Positions 7,434 through 10,307 of a stretch of 10,307 nucleotides of DNA are shown piece by piece. A program made the translations under genes and the position numbers. Location of the stretch: NCBI GenBank assembly GCA_934667465.1, contig CAKUMG010000125.1:1-10307 (forward strand), in the 5' to 3' direction. This DNA is from an uncultured Actinoplanes sp. Its GTDB lineage: Bacteria; Actinomycetota; Actinomycetes; Mycobacteriales; Micromonosporaceae. Each line of letters opens with the position of its first letter. Within the stretch, counting starts at the first letter, position 1. The notes below the pieces were generated by a model, which was not told the origin of the DNA, ran no database searches, and saw nothing but the letters and a program-made list of their open reading frames with translations.

Positions 7434-7459
7434 CGTAAGCGCTTGCGAAAGCGCTTACG
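7434..7459. promoter_or_regulatory. Double LacI-family operator in divergent promoter region
   Basis: CGTAAGCGCTT (7434-7444), GCGA (7445-7448) and AAGCGCTTACG (7449-7459) form an exact 11-bp inverted repeat with a 4-base spacer. Each arm contains its own palindrome AAGCGCTT (7437-7444 and 7449-7456), which fits the LacI-family half-site rule AANCGNTT with a central CG. Read as 14-mers, CGTAAGCGCTTGCG (7434-7447) and the reverse complement of 7446-7459 (CGTAAGCGCTTTCG) differ at one base, so they are two copies of one operator in opposite orientation, with centres 12 bp apart. The position, 25 bp before the transporter operon start and beside a LacI-family gene, makes that protein the likely ligand. 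The pattern is seen directly; the binding is inferred. Confidence 0.85.
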
Positions 7460-7470
7460 TAGCCTAGGCT
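7443..7470 (+). promoter_or_regulatory. Possible promoter of the LacI-family regulator gene
   Basis: TTGCGA (7443-7448) and TAGGCT (7465-7470) are 16 bases apart on the plus strand. The -10 candidate is one half of the palindrome AGCCTAGGCT (7461-7470), whose other half serves the opposite strand. The -35 candidate lies inside the double operator, which would give autorepression. Weak match; offered as a candidate only. Confidence 0.25.
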
Positions 7471-7490
7471 GTGTCTCAGGCCACACGCAA
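7461..7490 (-). promoter_or_regulatory. Possible promoter of the transporter operon
   Basis: On the minus strand TTGCGT (7490-7485) and TAGGCT (7466-7461) are 18 bases apart, a weak match to the -35 and -10 boxes of a housekeeping sigma factor. Transcription would start near 7453, inside the double operator, so a bound repressor would block initiation. The match is modest, and GC-rich actinomycete promoters are hard to call by eye. Confidence 0.35.
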
Positions 7491-7537
7491 TACTCCGGTA
7501 ACAGAACGGCCTTCCCCGGTCCGGAAAACTTCGCAGG

Positions 7538-7550
7538 GCGGCTTCGCCGC
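7538..7550 (+). other. Small hairpin in the regulator gene leader
   Basis: GCGGC, TTC and GCCGC form a 5-bp stem with a 3-base loop, 37 bases before the regulator start codon. It could influence leader stability or translation, but short GC stems are frequent in such DNA. No known riboswitch was recognised in 7460-7587. Confidence 0.3.
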
Positions 7551-7587
7551 AGTTCATGACCGTAGAGCCGCCGAAGGTGAGGGACGG

Positions 7588-8622
7588 ATGCCCAAGCCCG
7601 GGCCGAGGCTGCGCCTCGCCGACGTCGCGGAGCGCGCCGGGGTGTCCCTGGCGACCGCCTCGCGCGCCCTGGCCGGCCGCGACGGCGTGAGCCAGGAGGT
7701 CGCCAGCCGGATCCGGCGGATCTCCGAGGACCTCGGCTACGTCGCCAACCCGTACGCGCGGACCCTGGCCGGCGGCACCAGCCCCACGGTCGGGCTGGTC
7801 GTCCACCAGGTCGACGACCCGTACTTCTCCGAGATCGCCGGCGGGGTCATCCAGATCGCCGACGAGCAGAGCCTGCTCGTGCAGATCTGCCACTCGGGCC
7901 GCGACCCCGGGCACGAGCTGCGCCAGATCCGTCACCTCATCGCGCAGCAGGTCGGCATCATCATCGTGGCCGGCTCCGGCTACACGGACCCGCTGTTCGA
8001 GACGGAGGCGCGCGAGGCCCTGGCGGCCTACCGGCGCACCGGCGGGCGGGTCGCGGTCATCGGGCGGCACTCGCTCGGGGTGGACGCGGTGCTGCCGGAC
8101 AACGAGGCCGGCGGCCGGGCGCTGGGCGAGCACCTGCTCGGGCTCGGCCACCGGCGCATCGCCGTCGCCGCGGGCACGGCCGGGCTGACCACGGTCGTGG
8201 ACCGGCAGGCGGGCGTGCTGGCGGCGCTCGCGGCGTACGGGATAAGCGCAGTTGACGTGCCGGTCGTCCACACCGACTTCACGCGCGACGGCGGCAAGGC
8301 GGCGGCGGAGCGGATCCTGCGCGACCACCCGGCGACGACGGCGATCATCGCGCTCAACGACGCGATGGCGATCGGCGCGCTCTCCGCGCTGCGCTCGCGC
8401 GGCATCGCGGTGCCGGAGCGGATGTCGGTGGTGGGTTTCGACGACGTGTCGGTCGCGGCCGATCTGGCGCCGTCATTGACCACCGTACGGCTGCCGATGA
8501 CCACGATGGGGCGGATGGCGCTCGAGCTGGCGCTCAAACCCGCGGCGGCCCGGCCCCGGCGGCGCGCGACCGGCCACGAGCTGATGGTCCGCGACTCGAC
8601 CGGCCCCGCCTTCGTTCCTTAG
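7588..8622 (+). CDS. LacI/GalR-family transcriptional regulator
   Basis: A 344-residue protein of normal LacI-family length. The N-terminal helix-turn-helix is LRLADVAERAGVSLATASRA (8-27), closely following the LacI pattern VTLYDVAEYAGVSYQTVSRV. The hinge-helix segment is NPYARTLAGG (54-63), and a periplasmic-binding-protein-like effector domain fills about 67-336, with GLVVHQVDDPYFSEIAGG (69-86), DNEAGGRALGEHLLGLGHRRIA (171-192), Arg206 in VDRQAGVLAAL, and IIALNDAMAIGAL (253-265). Arg206 and Asp258 occupy positions that contact sugars in relatives, so a sugar or polyol effector is likely. ATG 7588 was chosen because the family start falls here and AAGGTGAGGG precedes it; the frame is open back to GTG 7471, but those 39 codons look non-coding and overlap the promoter region. 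Transcribed divergently from the transporter operon, whose double operator it probably binds. Confidence 0.93.
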   Translation: MPKPGPRLRLADVAERAGVSLATASRALAGRDGVSQEVASRIRRISEDLGYVANPYARTLAGGTSPTVGLVVHQVDDPYFSEIAGGVIQIADEQSLLVQICHSGRDPGHELRQIRHLIAQQVGIIIVAGSGYTDPLFETEAREALAAYRRTGGRVAVIGRHSLGVDAVLPDNEAGGRALGEHLLGLGHRRIAVAAGTAGLTTVVDRQAGVLAALAAYGISAVDVPVVHTDFTRDGGKAAAERILRDHPATTAIIALNDAMAIGALSALRSRGIAVPERMSVVGFDDVSVAADLAPSLTTVRLPMTTMGRMALELALKPAAARPRRRATGHELMVRDSTGPAFVP

Positions 8623-8921
8623 TGGCCCGCGGCGTCTGTGCCGCGGACCGTCGTGCGGGAGCGCACCCACGCGACCAGGCCGATGCCGGCGACGGCCAGC
8701 AGGGTCACCGTGAGCCGCACCCACCACTCCCCCAGCAGGCCGCCCTCGTACTTCTCGGCCCGCCCGACCGCGTGCAGCACCAGCAGCACCGCCGACGGCA
8801 GGGCGGAGAGGGCGATGAGCGCGCGGCGCGCCCACAGGCTCAGCTCGAGCCGCTTCTTCGCGGGCTCGACCGGGGCGGCGGCCTGGGCGATGGCGTCGAT
8901 GTCATCCGGCATGATCGGCAT
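8619..8921 (-). CDS. Small two-helix membrane protein, function unknown
   Basis: About 100 residues: an acidic-polar start (MPIMPDDIDAIAQAAAPVEP), a basic stretch KKRLELSLWARR, a first hydrophobic helix ALIALSALPSAVLLVLHAVG, a polar loop RAEKYEGGLLGEWW, a second helix LTVTLLAVAGIGLVAWV, and a basic tail. I do not recognise a family. The charges (KKR and RR before helix 1, RSR after helix 2) suggest that both ends face the cytoplasm. The start is uncertain: ATG 8921 has AGGA 8 bases upstream and was chosen, but ATG 8912, ATG 8930 and GTG 8948 are in the same frame. The stop codon overlaps the stop of the convergent regulator gene by 4 bases. It could be transcribed from the catabolic gene upstream or from its own promoter in 8922-9024. 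Confidence 0.65.
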   Translation of the reverse strand: MPIMPDDIDAIAQAAAPVEPAKKRLELSLWARRALIALSALPSAVLLVLHAVGRAEKYEGGLLGEWWVRLTVTLLAVAGIGLVAWVRSRTTVRGTDAAGH

Positions 8922-8980
8922 GCCCCACATCCTGGCAGCCGCGGGCACCCCCGCGGATCCCGCTCAGGCCGGAACCGCGT

Positions 8981-8998
8981 CTATGCCCTGAGGTATAG
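8981..8998. other. Quasi-palindrome upstream of the small membrane protein gene
   Basis: CTATGCC, CTGA and GGTATAG form a 7-bp inverted repeat with one mismatch (a G-U pair if transcribed from the plus strand). AT-containing arms stand out in this GC-rich context. It could be a regulator site for the downstream gene or part of a terminator; nothing in the sequence decides between these. Confidence 0.35.
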
Positions 8999-9000
8999 CC

Positions 9001-9015
9001 GCCCCGTTTCGGGGC
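9001..9015 (-). terminator. Possible factor-independent terminator hairpin after the isomerase-like gene
   Basis: GCCCCG, TTT and CGGGGC form a perfect 6-bp stem with a 3-base loop, beginning 9 bases after the stop at 9025. There is no T run behind it, as is common for actinomycete terminators, so it may slow rather than stop transcription. Confidence 0.45.
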
Positions 9016-9024
9016 CGTGCGGGG

Positions 9025-9828
9025 TCACTCGACGTGGGTGCGGTACGCGTCGAGCGTACGGCGCAGGGTTTCCTCTCCCGGGCGTGCCCACAACGCTTCG
9101 TCGAACACCTCGACCTCGACCGGGCCGGTGTAGCCGGCGGCGTCGACCGCCTCGCGGAAGCGGCGCAGCTCGACGCATCCCTCCCCCGGCAGCCCGCGAC
9201 CGAGCAGCACGCCCGCCGGCAGCGGCGTGACCCAGTCGGCGGCCTGGAAGCAGGAGATCCGGCCCTCGCGCCCGGCGCGGGCGATCTGGTCCCACACCGT
9301 GTCGTCCCACCACAGGTGGTAGGTGTCGACGACCACGCCGACGCTTTCCGCCGGGTAGGGCGCGGCCAGGTCGAGCGCCTGCCCCAGCGTCGCCACCACG
9401 CACCGGTCGGACGCGAACATCGGGTGCAAGGCCTCGATTGCCAGCCGTACGCCCGCCGCGCGCGCGTGCGGCACCAGCTGCCCGATCGCGTCGCCGATGT
9501 GCGCGCGGGCCGCGTCGACGTCCCGGCTACCGTCGGGGAGCCCGCCGGAGACGAGCACCAGCTCGGGCGCTCCTAGAAGAAAAGCCTCGTCGATCGCGCG
9601 CCGGTTCTCGTCGAGCCAGCCGGGGCGCTGGAAGAAGCCGCCGCGGCACAGCGACGTGACGGTCAGGCCGTGGTCGCGCATGAGGGCTGCGGACTTCTCG
9701 ACGCCGTACTCCTGGACCTCCTCGCGCCACAGGCCGACCTGGGTGACGCCCAGGGCGGTGCAGCCGGCGGCGAGTTCCGGCAGCGGCCAGTGTTTCGCGG
9801 TGGCCTGGTTGAACGAGAAGCGGCTCAC
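9025..9828 (-). CDS. Sugar phosphate isomerase/epimerase family protein (AP_endonuc_2 TIM barrel)
   Basis: A 267-residue cytoplasmic protein of the xylose-isomerase-like TIM-barrel superfamily. Likely metal ligands and catalytic residues follow the family pattern: Glu132 and His135 in LAIEALHPM, Asp168 and His171 in VVVDTYHLWWDD, Asp198 in FQAADW, and Glu238/Glu240 in GPVEVEVF near the end. At the IxxFQxxD strand many relatives have His where this one has Gln195. Members isomerise, epimerise or dehydrate sugars, inositols and keto-sugars; the substrate cannot be read from the sequence. The GTG start at 9828 overlaps the TGA of the DUF993 gene (GTGA), with GGGAGG 7 bases upstream. The frame is open further right, but that part is an Arg-rich shadow. 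Residues 82-86 are encoded by five consecutive codons ending in A or T, unlike the rest of the gene. Confidence 0.88.
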   Translation of the reverse strand: MSRFSFNQATAKHWPLPELAAGCTALGVTQVGLWREEVQEYGVEKSAALMRDHGLTVTSLCRGGFFQRPGWLDENRRAIDEAFLLGAPELVLVSGGLPDGSRDVDAARAHIGDAIGQLVPHARAAGVRLAIEALHPMFASDRCVVATLGQALDLAAPYPAESVGVVVDTYHLWWDDTVWDQIARAGREGRISCFQAADWVTPLPAGVLLGRGLPGEGCVELRRFREAVDAAGYTGPVEVEVFDEALWARPGEETLRRTLDAYRTHVE

Positions 9829-10307
9829 GGCTGGGCCTCCCCCGCGGTGACGGCCCAGGCGCGGGCGCGGTGGGCGGCCAGCTCGGCGTCGGGCAGCAGG
9901 CCCGCGGCGTCGGCGAGGCGGATGAGTTCGGCCAGGTGGCGCGGGGAGCGTCCGCTCTGCGCGCCGGCGATCATCGTGAAGTGGTCCTGGCGGCCGGTGA
10001 GCCACGCCAGGAACGCGATCCCGGTCTTGTAGAACCAGGTCGGCGTCGCGAACAGGTGCCGGGCGAGGGTCACGGTCGGGTCGAGGATCCGCTCGTACGC
10101 GGGCAGGTCCCCGCTGTCGAGCGCGTGCAGCGCGGCGGCGGCCGGAGGGGCGATCGCGGCGAGCACGCCGAGGAGCGCGTCCGAGTGGCCGTGCTCGTCG
10201 CCGCGGATCAGCGCCGGATAGTTGAAGTCGTCGCCGGTGTAGAGCCGGACGCCCGCGGGCAGCCGGCGGCGCAGCGCGACCTCGAACGCCTCGTCCAGCA
10301 GGGACAG
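9825..10307 (-). CDS. DUF993 / dihydrodipicolinate synthase-like family protein, 5' end cut by window edge
   Basis: An open frame enters from the right edge and ends at TGA 9825, giving the last 160 residues. Recognisable DUF993 features are LYTGDDFNYPALIRGDEHGH, then HALDSGDLPAYERILDPTV, TPTWFYKTGIAFLAWLTGRQ and DHFTMIAGAQSGRSPRHLAEL. Known members are about 380-400 residues with a DapA-like aldolase fold, so more than half lies outside the window, including the region of the Schiff-base lysine. Actinomycete genomes often carry this gene next to a Gfo/Idh/MocA dehydrogenase and the isomerase-like gene seen here, which suggests a sugar or cyclitol breakdown operon entering from the right. The reaction is unknown. 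The GTGA overlap with the following gene implies coupled translation. Confidence 0.85.
   Translation of the reverse strand: MSLLDEAFEVALRRRLPAGVRLYTGDDFNYPALIRGDEHGHSDALLGVLAAIAPPAAAALHALDSGDLPAYERILDPTVTLARHLFATPTWFYKTGIAFLAWLTGRQDHFTMIAGAQSGRSPRHLAELIRLADAAGLLPDAELAAHRARAWAVTAGEAQP

Noticed and set aside
6144..7559. A 471-codon plus-strand open frame opposite the binding-protein gene
   Set aside because: Same antisense pattern (Leu/Val/Gly/Arg-rich, no domain); the lipoprotein with lipobox on the other strand explains the region and the frame crosses the promoter.
7471..7587. Upstream GTG start for the regulator
   Set aside because: The 39 extra residues do not resemble LacI-family sequence and lie in the promoter region; ATG 7588 gives the normal family start.
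6445..8328. A 627-codon minus-strand open frame spanning the operon promoter and the regulator gene
   Set aside because: It runs antisense to the LacI-family gene and out of frame through the binding protein, and crosses the operator; composition is that of a shadow.
9829..10005. Upstream start for the isomerase-like protein at 10005
   Set aside because: The extra 59 residues are an Arg/Pro-rich shadow of the DUF993 gene; GTG 9828 has a good ribosome binding site and a GTGA overlap.
1..10307. Mobile element, attachment site or recently transferred island
   Set aside because: No transposase, integrase, terminal inverted repeats, tRNA or shift in base composition was seen over the window.

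Overview
The window is very GC-rich DNA with almost every third codon position G or C, overlapping genes, alternative GTG/TTG starts and secreted proteins with Ala-rich signal peptides. This points to an actinomycete, with a Micromonosporaceae-like or Streptomyces-like soil bacterium as the best guess; genus cannot be settled from the sequence alone. No tRNA, rRNA, insertion sequence, CRISPR array or prophage gene is visible. Coding density is close to complete, and no gene-free stretch exceeds about 180 bases.

Left and middle (1-7409, minus strand): one tightly packed seven-gene operon, read right to left. It encodes a lipoprotein solute-binding protein, two Liv-type permeases (LivH, LivM) and two Liv-type ATPases (LivG, LivF). 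Two secreted proteins follow: a LamG/concanavalin-like protein and a soluble quinoprotein sugar dehydrogenase (GSDH family) that runs off the left edge. Adjacent genes either overlap (by 17, 4 and 11 bases) or are 3-8 bases apart, so all seven are probably co-transcribed and translationally coupled. The dehydrogenase has no stop inside the window and was recovered by translating the minus strand from position 1627 to the edge.

Control region (7410-7587): a short divergent promoter region. It holds an exact 11-bp inverted repeat around a 4-base spacer, made of two near-identical LacI-family operator palindromes (core AAGCGCTT) whose centres are 12 bp apart. On its right flank a full-length LacI/GalR-family regulator gene (7588-8622, plus strand) is read divergently from the transporter operon. 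The simplest reading is a local regulator that represses both itself and the operon until a ligand, probably sugar-like, binds.

Right (8619-10307, minus strand): a small two-helix membrane protein whose stop overlaps the stop of the regulator gene, then a sugar-phosphate isomerase/epimerase-like TIM-barrel protein. That gene overlaps by GTGA the end of a DUF993 (dihydrodipicolinate-synthase-like) gene cut by the right edge. The last two look like the tail of a separate carbohydrate-catabolic operon.

Working hypothesis (inference): a secreted quinoprotein dehydrogenase oxidises a sugar outside the cell, and a Liv-type importer, a class that usually takes carboxylated or amide ligands, brings in the product. 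A sugar-sensing LacI regulator would control both, with catabolic enzymes encoded next door. A Liv-type importer under a dual LacI operator together with a GSDH and a LamG protein is the most unusual feature of the window.
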